From JAUILA01 sp050289805 (GTDB taxonomy: Bacteria > Bacteroidota > Bacteroidia > Cytophagales > Cyclobacteriaceae): a DNA stretch of 64,000 nucleotides. Below, piece by piece: positions 46,956 through 56,449 of the stretch. The stretch lies in contig JBNKGL010000011.1 of assembly GCA_050289805.1 (NCBI GenBank), positions 1 to 64,000 on the forward strand, in the 5' to 3' direction. Below the pieces are notes generated by a model, which was not told where the DNA came from, searched no databases, and saw only the letters and a list, made by a program, of their open reading frames with translations. Numbering within the stretch: the first letter of the stretch is position 1; the number at the start of each line of letters is the position of its first letter. A program made the translations under genes and the position numbers.

Positions 46956-46987
46956 CAAATCTATTAGGTTGTATGGAAAAAAACAAG
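46956..46987 (-). promoter_or_regulatory. Promoter of rpsU
   Basis: On the minus strand CTTG, 20 bp, then TAGATTTG, which matches the -7 consensus TAnnTTTG exactly and the -33 box in three of four bases. It places the transcript start about 20 bp before the ATG, just upstream of the Shine-Dalgarno site. Confidence 0.55.
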
Positions 46988-46998
46988 CTACGCTGTGG

Positions 46999-48159
46999 CT
47001 ATTTTAATATTTCCCTTGAAATAACCAGTTTTTGTATCTCGGAAGTCCCTTCTCCAATGGTGCATAATTTGGCATCCCGATAGAACTTTTCAACCGGATA
47101 ATCCTTGGTAAATCCATATCCGCCAAAGATCTGAACAGCTTCATTTGCGTTTTCGACAGCAATCTCCGAAGCATAATATTTTGCCATGGCAGAGGCCTGG
47201 GTAACTTTTTTACCCTGGTTCTTCAATTCACCCGCCTGGTGTGTGAGGAGCCTGGCAGCCTCAATTTTTGTCGCCATGTCAGCCAGCTTAAAGCTTATGG
47301 CCTGGAACTTTGAAATCGGCTGATTGAACTGCTGGCGTTCCTTCGCATACTGTACCGAAGCAAGGTACGCGCCCTCTGCGACTCCAAGGCTTAGGGCAGC
47401 AATACTGATGCGTCCTCCATCCAGCACCTTGAGTGACTGGATAAAGCCATCGCCCACCTGTCCCAGGATGTTTTCAGCAGGAACACGGCAATTGTCAAAG
47501 ATCAATTCCGCCGTTTCAGACCCACGCATCCCCAGTTTGTTTTCTTTTCGTCCGGGAGTAAACCCAGGCGTGCCCTTCTCAATAATAAATGCTGTCATTC
47601 CATGACTGTCGCCCCGCTCACCGGTACGGGCGATCACAACCGCCACATCGCCTGATTTTCCGTTAGTTATGAAATTTTTTGCCCCATTAATTACATAGTG
47701 GTCACCGTCTTTTTCAGCTACCGTCCGCATATTTCCAGCGTCAGATCCTGTATTGGGTTCCGTAAGTCCCCAGGCACCGATCCATTCTGCCGTGGCAAGT
47801 TTCGGAAGGTATTTTTTCTTCTGTTCCTCATTCCCAAACTGCATGATATGACCTGTACATAATGAATTATGGGCAGCCATCGAAAGACCTACGGAAGGAT
47901 CTACTTTCGACAATTCTGCGATGGCAGTAATATATTCATGATAACCGAAACCGGACCCGTTATACTCCTGAGGTACCAAAACTCCCATTAAACCGAGCTC
48001 TCCGAGTTTCCGGAACAATGACATGGGGATTTCCTGTTTCTCATCCCATTCCATGATGTTCGGCCTGATCTCCCGCTCACTGAAGTCCCGCACCATATCT
48101 GCGATCATGCGCTGATTTTCTCGGACACTTGCCGGAATATCTGTAATTGTTTCTGTCAT
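46999..48159 (-). CDS. Acyl-CoA dehydrogenase
   Basis: 386 residues, typical length. FAD and substrate motifs include WGLTEPNTGSDAGNM near residue 135 and the C-terminal IFGGYGFTKDYPVEKFYRDAK. The catalytic base is E370 in IGEGTSEIQ, the position used by short-, medium- and butyryl-CoA dehydrogenases. It performs the first step of fatty-acid or branched-acid beta-oxidation. Chain length cannot be told. It has a clear promoter. Confidence 0.93.
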   Translation of the reverse strand: MTETITDIPASVRENQRMIADMVRDFSEREIRPNIMEWDEKQEIPMSLFRKLGELGLMGVLVPQEYNGSGFGYHEYITAIAELSKVDPSVGLSMAAHNSLCTGHIMQFGNEEQKKKYLPKLATAEWIGAWGLTEPNTGSDAGNMRTVAEKDGDHYVINGAKNFITNGKSGDVAVVIARTGERGDSHGMTAFIIEKGTPGFTPGRKENKLGMRGSETAELIFDNCRVPAENILGQVGDGFIQSLKVLDGGRISIAALSLGVAEGAYLASVQYAKERQQFNQPISKFQAISFKLADMATKIEAARLLTHQAGELKNQGKKVTQASAMAKYYASEIAVENANEAVQIFGGYGFTKDYPVEKFYRDAKLCTIGEGTSEIQKLVISREILK

Positions 48160-48183
48160 AATAACTTATCTTTTTCGAGGCAG

Positions 48184-48214
48184 CAAAAATACATCTTTAC
48201 CTCCGTTTCCCAAA
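48184..48214 (-). promoter_or_regulatory. Consensus Bacteroidota promoter of acyl-CoA dehydrogenase
   Basis: On the minus strand TTTG (48214-48211), exactly 19 bp, then TATTTTTG (48191-48184): a perfect match to the TTTG-N19-TAnnTTTG promoter of this phylum. It lies 24 bp before the start codon. Confidence 0.72.
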
Positions 48215-48286
48215 CGAATGTTAGTTCGTAATGTTTTAAGTTTCCATGAAAAATTACCTTACCCCATGATATCTCCAATTAATCTT

Positions 48287-48294
48287 TATTTTTG
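48287..48294 (+). promoter_or_regulatory. Candidate -7 box TATTTTTG upstream of ugd
   Basis: TATTTTTG fits TAnnTTTG and lies 27 bp before the ATG at 48322. No TTTG is present at the expected -33 distance, so it is a weak call. Confidence 0.35.
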
Positions 48295-48321
48295 TCACGC
48301 AACATTCAATTATAAGCATTC

Positions 48322-49635
48322 ATGAAAATCGCAGTTATTGGAACCGGCTATGTCGGATTGGTTACAGGAACTTGTTTTGCGGAGACGGGAAACAACGTGA
48401 CATGTGTGGATATCGATGAATCCAAAGTTAAAAGCCTGCAAGCCGGTAAGATCACCATTTATGAACCGGGGTTAGATGTCATCTTTGAAAGAAATATCAA
48501 ACAGGACCGTTTGCACTTTACCACTGATCTCGCGGAAGGGATTAAGGGAGCAAAGGTTATATTCCTCGCATTGCCAACACCTCCGGGAGAAGACGGTTCT
48601 GCAGACCTGAAGTATGTATTAGGGGTCGCTGAAGACCTCGGACCATTACTTGAGGATTATGCAGTGATTGTTGATAAAAGCACTGTCCCTGTTGGCACTG
48701 CAGAAAAGGTGAGCGAACGTATTGCAGCGAATGCCACAGTAGAATTCGATGTTGTAAGTAATCCGGAATTCCTTCGTGAAGGGGTTGCGGTTGATGACTT
48801 TATGAAGCCTGACCGGGTTGTGATCGGCACAACTTCCGCCAGGGCACGGAAGATAATGGAAACACTGTACGCGCCGTTGGTTCGCCAGGGTAATCCCATT
48901 CTTTTCATGGATGAGCGTTCTGCAGAGCTTACTAAATATGCGGCAAACTCATTCCTGGCTACCAAGATCACGTTTATGAATGAGATCGCGAATATGTGTG
49001 AACTGCTGGGTGCTGATGTTGACGCCGTACGTAAGGGCGTGGGAACAGATACACGCATCGGAAAACGTTTTCTTTTTGCCGGAATAGGTTACGGCGGAAG
49101 CTGTTTCCCCAAGGATGTTCAGGCATTGGCCAAATCCGCGCAGCAGGTTGATTATGATTTCAGTATTCTGAAATCAGTAATGGACGTAAATGAACGCCAG
49201 AAAACCAAACTGATTCCGCGCATGAAGGAATACTTCGGTGGTGACTTGTCCGGGAAAACCATCGCCATCTGGGGACTGGCTTTTAAACCATATACGGATG
49301 ATATCCGTGAGGCTCCTGCGCTTTATAATATACACCAGCTACTGGAAGCAGGTGCCCGTGTAAAGGCATATGATCCTGAAGCGATGGATAATGTTAAGAA
49401 GGTTGTAGGTGATAAGATTGAATATTCCGATGATGCCTATGAGGCGGTAAAGGATGCGGATGCATTGTTCATTGCTACGGAATGGCCGGTATTCAGAACG
49501 CCTGATTTTGACAAGGTTAGTGAGTACCTGAAAAATAAAGTGATTTTCGATGGCCGAAATCTCTATTCTCTTGAAGAAATGAAGGATCTCGGGTTTACAT
49601 ATTTCAGTATAGGAAGAGAAAATATTTATGTCTAA
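48322..49635 (+). CDS. ugd: UDP-glucose 6-dehydrogenase
   Basis: 437 residues. NAD-binding motif GTGYVGLVTGTCFAE at the N-terminus, the catalytic cysteine C261 in GGSCFPKD, and AFKPYTDDIREAPA near residue 330. It oxidises UDP-glucose to UDP-glucuronate. It overlaps the next gene by 8 bp, so both enzymes of the UDP-xylose route are made together. Confidence 0.95.
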   Translation: MKIAVIGTGYVGLVTGTCFAETGNNVTCVDIDESKVKSLQAGKITIYEPGLDVIFERNIKQDRLHFTTDLAEGIKGAKVIFLALPTPPGEDGSADLKYVLGVAEDLGPLLEDYAVIVDKSTVPVGTAEKVSERIAANATVEFDVVSNPEFLREGVAVDDFMKPDRVVIGTTSARARKIMETLYAPLVRQGNPILFMDERSAELTKYAANSFLATKITFMNEIANMCELLGADVDAVRKGVGTDTRIGKRFLFAGIGYGGSCFPKDVQALAKSAQQVDYDFSILKSVMDVNERQKTKLIPRMKEYFGGDLSGKTIAIWGLAFKPYTDDIREAPALYNIHQLLEAGARVKAYDPEAMDNVKKVVGDKIEYSDDAYEAVKDADALFIATEWPVFRTPDFDKVSEYLKNKVIFDGRNLYSLEEMKDLGFTYFSIGRENIYV

Positions 49636-50620
49636 AGAACGTGTTTTAATCACCGGAGCAGCCGGTTTCCTTGGGTCACATTTGTGTGACAGGTTCATCG
49701 CCGAAGGCTATTATGTCATTGGTATGGATAATCTGATTACCGGCTCACTGAAAAATATTGAGCATCTTTTTGGCCGGGATGATTTTGAATTCTATCACCA
49801 TGATGTCTCGAAATTCGTTCATGTTCCGGGTGAATTAAAATACATTCTGCACTTTGCGTCGCCGGCAAGCCCGATAGATTACCTCAAAATTCCGATCCAG
49901 ACATTAAAGGTTGGTTCCCTGGGAACCCATAACCTGCTGGGACTGGCAAAAGCCAAAAAAGCACGCATGCTGATCGCATCGACATCCGAGGTTTATGGTG
50001 ATCCGCTGGTGCACCCACAGACAGAAGATTATTACGGCAACGTAAACCCCATCGGTCCGCGGGGCGTGTATGATGAGGCAAAACGTTTCCAGGAGGCGAT
50101 GACGATGGCATATCATACGTATCACGGACTGGAAACTCGTATTGTCCGGATATTCAATACTTACGGACCTCGCATGCGGTTGAATGATGGCCGCGTACTG
50201 CCGGCATTTATTGGCCAGGCATTGCGGGGTGAGGATCTCACCGTATTCGGCGATGGTTCACAAACACGTTCATTCTGCTATGTGGATGATCTGATCGAAG
50301 GAATTTACAGATTATTGAAAAGCGACTATGCCTATCCTGTGAATGTCGGGAATCCCGATGAGATCACAATCGGGGAATTTGCGGAGGAAATCATCAAACT
50401 CACAGGCACGGATCAGAAAGTAGTTTACAAACCTCTGCCCAAAGATGACCCAATGCAGCGCCAGCCGGATATTAAGCGGGCGCGTGAAATTTTGGGCTGG
50501 GAACCAAAGGTATCACGTGCAGAGGGGCTGAAAATCACCTATGATTATTTCAGAAGCTTATCAAAGGATGAATTGTATGCCAAAGAACATAATACGTTCG
50601 AAGGCTATGCACGGAAGTAG
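49628..50620 (+). CDS. UDP-glucuronate decarboxylase (UDP-xylose synthase)
   Basis: 330 residues, short-chain dehydrogenase fold. NAD motif ITGAAGFLGSHLCD at residues 8-21, catalytic Y148 and K152 in GVYDEAKRFQE, and the marker RIFNTYGPRM. The close match to UXS enzymes and the overlap with UDP-glucose dehydrogenase indicate conversion of UDP-glucuronate to UDP-xylose for envelope polysaccharide. No glycosyltransferases lie nearby. Confidence 0.92.
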   Translation: MSKERVLITGAAGFLGSHLCDRFIAEGYYVIGMDNLITGSLKNIEHLFGRDDFEFYHHDVSKFVHVPGELKYILHFASPASPIDYLKIPIQTLKVGSLGTHNLLGLAKAKKARMLIASTSEVYGDPLVHPQTEDYYGNVNPIGPRGVYDEAKRFQEAMTMAYHTYHGLETRIVRIFNTYGPRMRLNDGRVLPAFIGQALRGEDLTVFGDGSQTRSFCYVDDLIEGIYRLLKSDYAYPVNVGNPDEITIGEFAEEIIKLTGTDQKVVYKPLPKDDPMQRQPDIKRAREILGWEPKVSRAEGLKITYDYFRSLSKDELYAKEHNTFEGYARK

Positions 50621-50623
50621 GAA

Positions 50624-53134
50624 TTAATTCTCATTCCCTTTATTGTCATCATCCCAGTCGAAGTATTCGTCCTCTTTCAGCTCGAGGGTTTCCTGTTCTT
50701 TGCCTTTGTTTTTGAAAATGGTCTTTAGTTCGTCTGCTTCCTTTTTGAGATCCTGGGCGATCTTTTTCTTTACATTCTCCTTATCATAATTCACATAGTA
50801 ATCGGAGGTGGTCCCCACGATTTTTAGGAACAGCATGGCCCTGCCCGAAGCATCTTCTTCGATCGCGCCAAAGGCTTCATCCGAATCACGGCGTTTCTTG
50901 CTCTGAAGCGGCGCCTGTACACTGTAATTGATCTTCTGATCGAAAGTATGTGTTCCGCTGATAACAATATCCGTGACGTTCGAGCCCACTTCCATTTTCG
51001 GAAGGTAAATAGTCTTGTCGCGGATCACAATGTCATTGGCAAGTTCTGAGAATCTGAGATGGCGTAATTCACGCTCATCCAGGTAGGGGGCCAGCTTTTG
51101 CATGGGCTCGAAATTATTCAGCTCACCGTTTCGGATCGTTGCGGTAATATGGGAACGCAGAGTTTCAGGATACAGCTTCAGTTGATCGCTCAATATCATT
51201 TCCGCATCTACCGTGGCATCGATATTTCCTTTCAGATGGCGGTCTTCCAGAAAATTCTGATCAAAGTTTTCAAAAACATAGAAGATACTGTCAACCGCGA
51301 TATGATCCAGCTTGAAGTTGGTACTGATGCGGACAAGCTTGCTCTTACTGGCATCGGCCATTCCCGAGAGCTGCATCTTTCCGCCCATATTGGTAAAGGA
51401 CAAACGGTCGGTAAAGGCGATCTGTTCCCTGATTTTCAGATCACCCCTGATATTGGTGGGATGGAATCTCCGGAAGTTCAGCCGGTCGATCTCACAATCA
51501 AACAGTACCCGCAGGCGCTTCGAGATACCGAAAGAATAGCTGTCATTATTTTCCGTATCCTGCAAGCTCAGGAGTTCATCCAGGTCGATCAGGTTTGATT
51601 TCAACCTCGCATCGACACCAACAGGCTCATCTTCAAAAAGCAGGTAGGCAATCACATTTTTAAAATAACCGTTAAGGAGGAAATCGCTCCTTCCGAATTT
51701 GCCGGTAACATCCGAAAGTGCCAGGTCATTGTTGCTGAAGCGTAATCCGCCATTCAGGTTTCGCAGACCCGGACCGATTTCTGTAAAATCCAGGTAAATG
51801 GCATTCAATGCCAGTTCGCCCGATGTTTTTACCCGGTTTATGAATTTCTTGTATTTCAGCTGTTCAGGCTTTCCTTCAAATTTGATATTGGCGAGTATGG
51901 TGCCGCGCCCCGACTCAATACCTTTAACCGGATAAAACTTGAGCATCGATTCCACATCCAGATCACCGTTAAAAGAAAGCTGCAGGAAAGGATCGAGGAA
52001 ATCCTGCCAGGACAGTGCACCGGAAAATGGTGCCCTGTTAAGTTTTCCACGTACTGACGGCAATTCGAGGGACGAAGTGTGACTGTTCAGGACATCCTTC
52101 ATGGCAAGTAATCCGGAAAGTGAGACATCATCCAGTGTCATACCTGTTCCCCCGTGACGGATGGTTGAATTTTTCATCCCGAAATTGATGGCAAGCGCAG
52201 GGCCCTTACCATCCTGCCATTTTCCTTTCAGATCCAGGTCGAAATGAACATTCCCTTCACTCACATATTCCCGCAATGTGCCGGTTGAAGCCTTTGGAAG
52301 CAGGGCGATCACCGATTCCACATTAAAGTCATCGGAGGCGGCATGAATATCTATTTCAGGGATATCCAGAAATGCATAATAACCTTCAAGTGAAAATGGT
52401 TTATCCAGTGTCGTCAGCTGGGCTTCCTGTATATCGACCAGCTTGATAGAATCATTGTATGCCAGGCGCGTCTGAAGCGAAAGGTCGATGGCGCGGGCCA
52501 TCTCCCATTTTCCTGAAATAATGGAATCGATATGTACCTGGCCATTGGCGGCAATATCATAGGCTGGTCCGAAGGCAGACAGGGAAGCGGAAAGCTCACT
52601 GGATCGAACAGCTACGAGGACTTCGGTGCGCGCGTTGTCATACTGGAAGCGCACATCTTCAAGATGTATCCGTGAGAGATCAAGGCGAACACGTTCACTT
52701 TTCACACTGTCGGACGGCGCTTTGAAGATCAGGTAATTGATATCGCCACTCCGGCTGGTCTTCAACTGACAAACCGCGTTGGTGAGTGAAACCTCATCGA
52801 TAGTGATGTCTCCGAAAAGGGCACTGAAGGGATTGAAGGTAAAATCCATCCTTTCTGCGGAGAGCAGGTCATTTTCATGTCCGGGGAATGAATCTTTGAT
52901 CTTTACATCGTACATCAGCAGACTGATGCGGGGGAAATGTGCCAGGGCAGAAACGTCCATACGTCCCACGTCAACCGGGGTATTGAGCGATTTATTCGCT
53001 TCCCGGATAAAGTGATTGATCAGCCGGTCTTTATACAGGTAGGTGACAATAATGCTCGACACTACCAGCATTCCGACCACGATCAACAGTGAAAAAATGA
53101 TCTTTCGAAAGACCTTCCTGATTACGCGTGACAC
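50624..53134 (-). CDS. AsmA-family membrane protein
   Basis: 836 residues with one N-terminal membrane helix (residues about 12-33) and a long repeat-like beta-rich periplasmic body, ending in an AsmA C-terminal region (about 560-780) and a highly charged tail. Motifs such as VDVGRMDVSALAHFPRISL and the SLTNAVCQLK stretch are typical of the AsmA/DUF748 group. In other bacteria this family forms lipid-transfer bridges between the two membranes; the same role here is inference. It ends 3 bp from the convergent UDP-xylose synthase. Confidence 0.87.
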   Translation of the reverse strand: MSRVIRKVFRKIIFSLLIVVGMLVVSSIIVTYLYKDRLINHFIREANKSLNTPVDVGRMDVSALAHFPRISLLMYDVKIKDSFPGHENDLLSAERMDFTFNPFSALFGDITIDEVSLTNAVCQLKTSRSGDINYLIFKAPSDSVKSERVRLDLSRIHLEDVRFQYDNARTEVLVAVRSSELSASLSAFGPAYDIAANGQVHIDSIISGKWEMARAIDLSLQTRLAYNDSIKLVDIQEAQLTTLDKPFSLEGYYAFLDIPEIDIHAASDDFNVESVIALLPKASTGTLREYVSEGNVHFDLDLKGKWQDGKGPALAINFGMKNSTIRHGGTGMTLDDVSLSGLLAMKDVLNSHTSSLELPSVRGKLNRAPFSGALSWQDFLDPFLQLSFNGDLDVESMLKFYPVKGIESGRGTILANIKFEGKPEQLKYKKFINRVKTSGELALNAIYLDFTEIGPGLRNLNGGLRFSNNDLALSDVTGKFGRSDFLLNGYFKNVIAYLLFEDEPVGVDARLKSNLIDLDELLSLQDTENNDSYSFGISKRLRVLFDCEIDRLNFRRFHPTNIRGDLKIREQIAFTDRLSFTNMGGKMQLSGMADASKSKLVRISTNFKLDHIAVDSIFYVFENFDQNFLEDRHLKGNIDATVDAEMILSDQLKLYPETLRSHITATIRNGELNNFEPMQKLAPYLDERELRHLRFSELANDIVIRDKTIYLPKMEVGSNVTDIVISGTHTFDQKINYSVQAPLQSKKRRDSDEAFGAIEEDASGRAMLFLKIVGTTSDYYVNYDKENVKKKIAQDLKKEADELKTIFKNKGKEQETLELKEDEYFDWDDDNKGNEN

Positions 53135-53157
53135 GTTATGAAAAAATTTATTAGTAA

Positions 53158-53188
53158 CAAACTACGTTAAACCCTTTGAAACATCAAA
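53158..53188 (-). promoter_or_regulatory. Near-consensus promoter of the AsmA gene
   Basis: On the minus strand TTTG, 20 bp, then TAGTTTG, one base short of TAnnTTTG. It lies 23 bp before the ATG at 53134. Confidence 0.45.
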
Positions 53189-53239
53189 CGAAGGCGGTTA
53201 ATTAAAATTTCGGTTTGCCCTGAAATTTTATGTAATACG

Positions 53240-54838
53240 ATGAAATTATCGATAAAGTGTCCTTATCAAATGCCCCGCTGCAGCAGCCTGATTGTGTTGT
53301 TTATCATTGCACTGATAGCCTGTAATCCGCCAAAAGAGCCTGAAAAGCCTGTTCAGCCCAATATCATCTACATTCTGGCGGATGACCTCGGGTATGGAGA
53401 TGTGGGTGTTTACGGACAGGAAAAAATTGAAACCCCGAATATCGACGCGCTTGCCCGCGGCGGGATGCTATTTACCCAGCATTATTCAAGCGCACCTGTT
53501 TGCGCCCCTGCCCGGTACATGCTGCTTACAGGAAAGCATTCTGGCCATGCCTACATTCGTGGAAACCACGAATGGGGGGAGCGGGGTGAGGTTTGGAATT
53601 ACAGGGCGATGATCCGTGACTCCACCCTTGAGGGGCAGATTCCGGTTCCGGAAAATACGGTAACATTCCCCCAAAGATTGCAGGAGGCCGGTTACAGGAC
53701 GGGAATGATCGGTAAATGGGGGCTTGGTGCCCCACATACGCATTCTGTTCCGAACCAGCTGGGATTTGATTATTTCTACGGGTATAACTGTCAGCGACAA
53801 GCGCATACCTATTATCCTGTTCACCTGTATGAAAATGACCATCGCGTATACCTGAAAAATGATACTGTTGCCCCTCATGAGCCTTTTCCTGAAGGTGCGG
53901 ATCCGCTCGATCCGGAGTCGTATGCGAAATTTCACCAGGGGGATTACTCCGAGGACCGGATGTTTGATGCCCTTTCGGGGTTTGTTGCGGATAATGCTGA
54001 TCAGCCATTCTTTCTGTATTGGGCCACAGCAATTCCGCATGTGAGTCTGCAGGCTCCCCAGCGATGGATCGATTATTATGTTGAAAAATTTGGTGACGAG
54101 GAACCATATACGGGCGAGCGGGGATATGCGCCGCAGCGCTATCCAAGGGCTGCCTATGCGGCGATGGTTTCGTATCTGGACGAAAACATTGGGAAGCTTG
54201 TTCAGCAGCTGAAGGAGGCCGGTGTCTATGAGAATACGCTGATCATTTTCACTTCAGACAACGGACCGTCCTATGCGGGCGGGGCAGATCCGGGCTGGTT
54301 TAACAGTGGCGGACCGCTTCAGGAGCAGGAAGGCCGGGGAAAGGGTAATGTCTACGAGGGCGGCATCCGGGTGCCGATGATCGCGAGCTGGCCGGGAAAG
54401 ATCGCTCCGGGGTCAAGTACAGATCACCCTTCAGTGCATTATGATATGTTTGCTACGCTTGGCGATTTGCTGGATATGGATGTGCCGAAGGATACGGATG
54501 GCATCAGCTTTCTGCCGTCGCTGTTGCAGGACGGGGAGCAGGAACCCCATGAATTTCTGTACTGGGAGTTTCCGGAGTATGGCGGACAGGTGGCCATCAG
54601 GATGCCTGCCGGCGGGGAAGGCGGGGGTGAGTGGAAGGTGATCCGCCGTAACCTGAAAAATGACCAGGAGGCAACACTGGAGTTGTATGACCTATCGAAC
54701 GATCCTGGGGAGACAGAGAACTTGGCGGACCAGCATCCGGAGGTTATTGAGCGGGCCGCAGCGATTTTCGCGCGTGAGCATCAGGATGCGGAAGTGGAAC
54801 GGTTCAGGATACCGATGGTGGAGGAGGGGTTGCGGTAG
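53240..54838 (+). CDS. Lipoprotein sulfatase (arylsulfatase family)
   Basis: 532 residues. A hydrophobic leader ends in a lipobox LIAC (C28), so the enzyme is probably membrane-anchored outside the cytoplasm. The sulfatase signature CAPAR has the cysteine C90, which must be converted to formylglycine; D50 and D51 bind calcium, and K101 and H103 lie where the active site expects them. The second metal segment is TSDNGPSYAGG. It removes sulfate from a carbohydrate or aryl ester. A second sulfatase lies beyond the integrated element. Confidence 0.92.
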   Translation: MKLSIKCPYQMPRCSSLIVLFIIALIACNPPKEPEKPVQPNIIYILADDLGYGDVGVYGQEKIETPNIDALARGGMLFTQHYSSAPVCAPARYMLLTGKHSGHAYIRGNHEWGERGEVWNYRAMIRDSTLEGQIPVPENTVTFPQRLQEAGYRTGMIGKWGLGAPHTHSVPNQLGFDYFYGYNCQRQAHTYYPVHLYENDHRVYLKNDTVAPHEPFPEGADPLDPESYAKFHQGDYSEDRMFDALSGFVADNADQPFFLYWATAIPHVSLQAPQRWIDYYVEKFGDEEPYTGERGYAPQRYPRAAYAAMVSYLDENIGKLVQQLKEAGVYENTLIIFTSDNGPSYAGGADPGWFNSGGPLQEQEGRGKGNVYEGGIRVPMIASWPGKIAPGSSTDHPSVHYDMFATLGDLLDMDVPKDTDGISFLPSLLQDGEQEPHEFLYWEFPEYGGQVAIRMPAGGEGGGEWKVIRRNLKNDQEATLELYDLSNDPGETENLADQHPEVIERAAAIFAREHQDAEVERFRIPMVEEGLR

Positions 54839-54907
54839 CCCTTATCTTGTCTCGCTGATGGCCGGTATGCTGCTGGATTGCTGGCACGATCCAGACAAAG
54901 CCTGCTC

Positions 54908-54943
54908 CACTGTAAAGGCGCAAGATCTTGCGCCTTTACAGTG
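54908..54943. repeat. 36-bp perfect palindrome
   Basis: The half CACTGTAAAGGCGCAAGA is followed directly by its exact reverse complement. It lies between the sulfatase and the tRNA-Val remnant, has no T run, and its outer flanks do not pair. It resembles the GC-centred REP palindromes common in Bacteroidota genomes and differs from the cluster at 14599. Confidence 0.75.
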
Positions 54944-54956
54944 CTTATTAACAAAA

Positions 54957-54978
54957 AAGCCACCGTTTCCGGTGGCTT
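54957..54978 (-). terminator. Terminator behind tRNA-Val remnant
   Basis: 9-bp stem AAGCCACCG with CGGTGGCTT and loop TTTC, with an A run on the outer side (T run on the minus strand). It sits 13 bp beyond the 3' end of the tRNA-Val fragment, as expected for the original terminator of that tRNA gene. Confidence 0.75.
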
Positions 54979-54990
54979 GTCGTTTTGATG

Positions 54991-55032
54991 TGGGCCCTGC
55001 TGGATTCGAACCAGCGACCCCCTGCTTGTAAG
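54991..55032 (-). repeat. 3' half of tRNA-Val, left attachment site
   Basis: These 42 bp match positions 62963-63004 of the intact tRNA-Val with only two differences, which are the two sides of one T-stem base pair (C:G here, T:A there). Homology stops in the anticodon loop at CTTACAAG, a usual crossover site for tyrosine recombinases. It lacks the 5' half and cannot be a tRNA. It marks the left end of the integrated element. Confidence 0.85.
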
Positions 55033-55141
55033 AACGAAAATCGTGGTTTTAGAAATGTCCAAAAAAGCTAAAAACATCGAATTTGAGCAAATTAGCCATA
55101 TAAATTAGCTTTCACAGTTCATCCGATTTCAATTAATTCCG

Positions 55142-55172
55142 AAAAAAGTGTGCACAAAGTGTGCACAAAATC
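55142..55172. repeat. Left arm-like repeat of the element
   Basis: The 20 bp at 55142-55161 (AAAAAAGTGTGCACAAAGTG) recur exactly at 62888-62907. The 11-bp unit GTGTGCACAAA is repeated directly here (55148 and 55159), and each contains the palindrome TGTGCACA. Placed about 110 bp inside the left att site, it fits an arm-type binding site for the integrase's N-terminal domain. It also precedes the int start codon, so int could repress itself. Confidence 0.65.
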
Positions 55173-55191
55173 CTGTAATTTAAATGAAGTC

Positions 55192-56445
55192 ATGACCAAA
55201 ATTTCTCTCATTCTCGATACAAGGAAATCCTCCCAAAACAGAGATGGACAATTTCCTATTGCCCTGCGCATTCACCATCAAAGAACCCGACTGTTACGTC
55301 TTCCTTATGCCACATCTCCAACGGGATGGCATCCCACAGAACATCGACTTCTTAAATCAGTCAAAGAAAACAGATCCCTCAATTGTGCGAAAATCAATTA
55401 TACCCTTCAGCAGAATCTTCAATCTGCCAGGGATATCGTTCAGGAGTTAAAGAATGAAGTCCGACCGTTTTCTATTGATGAGCTGTGCGAACGAATACAA
55501 GCCCGACTGGAAGGTATCCCAGTGGAAATTAAGAAAGCCAAATCAAGAAATGGTTTGATGCTTCGGGATTGGTTAGAGGAAATGTCTGCCATCAAGATCC
55601 GGCTTAATAAAACTACTTCCGCCATTTGGTATCAGGAAGGAGTTGAGGCTTTTTTGAAAATGAAGCAGATGGATGATATGCCGATGGCCGCACTCCAGGT
55701 GACGGATTTAAAAGAGTTTGTTATCCACAATCAAGTACGAGGTAATTCGATGAATACGATCAGTTCCTATTTACGCGCGCTCAGAGCACTTTACAATGCC
55801 GCTCTGAAAGATGATCGTCTGTTCATGGTTAAATATCCTTTTCATCACTTCAAAGTGCCTGCCACGACGCGAACGAAGAAAAGGGCAATTTCCAAAGAAG
55901 AGATACTCCGCATCCGGGATCTGAGTTATCCACCAGGATCACCGCTATGGCATGCCAGAAACTATGCCTTAATCATGTTTTATTGCAGGGGAATGAATTT
56001 CATCGATCTGGTGAAACTCAAGAAATCAAATATCCAACATGGTCGGATTTTATATGGTCGGAGTAAAACGGATGAACCATTGTCAGTAGGAATTACCGAA
56101 GATCTTAGAGAAATCTTAAAATATTACCTGTGGAATGATTATCAGGATGATTCCCTCTTTCCGGCTAATTATGACGGCTCCCATGAGCATTATGAGAAAT
56201 ACAAAACCTTGCGCCGGCGTATGAATGAAAATTTAGCGACCATTGCTCGAGATGCCGGAATTCAGGAAAAGCTCACCACATATACCATCCGACATTCCTG
56301 GGCTACTATTGCCAAATATATGGGTATCTCAACCGAGATTATTTCTGAATCTCTAGGTCATCATTCACTCCAAACCACAGAAGTTTACCTGAAAGGGTTC
56401 AATGAAAAAGTACTTGATGAAGCAAATGAATTAATCACAAAATAA
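55192..56445 (+). CDS. int: Tyrosine recombinase/integrase of the element
   Basis: 417 residues from the ATG at 55192; a GTG at 55150 is in frame but lies in the arm repeat. Order of domains: N-terminal arm-binding domain (residues 1-60, RDGQFPIALRIHHQRT and WHPTEHRL), SAM-like core domain (about 115-215), catalytic domain (about 235-410). Catalytic residues: R266 (CRGMNFIDL), Y364-x-x-R367 in place of HxxR, H390 (SLGHHS) and the nucleophile Y399 (TEVYLKGF). This is the Bacteroidota integrase type. The stop codon is 4 bp before a tRNA-Leu half. Confidence 0.93.
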   Translation: MTKISLILDTRKSSQNRDGQFPIALRIHHQRTRLLRLPYATSPTGWHPTEHRLLKSVKENRSLNCAKINYTLQQNLQSARDIVQELKNEVRPFSIDELCERIQARLEGIPVEIKKAKSRNGLMLRDWLEEMSAIKIRLNKTTSAIWYQEGVEAFLKMKQMDDMPMAALQVTDLKEFVIHNQVRGNSMNTISSYLRALRALYNAALKDDRLFMVKYPFHHFKVPATTRTKKRAISKEEILRIRDLSYPPGSPLWHARNYALIMFYCRGMNFIDLVKLKKSNIQHGRILYGRSKTDEPLSVGITEDLREILKYYLWNDYQDDSLFPANYDGSHEHYEKYKTLRRRMNENLATIARDAGIQEKLTTYTIRHSWATIAKYMGISTEIISESLGHHSLQTTEVYLKGFNEKVLDEANELITK

Positions 56446-56449
56446 TTGG

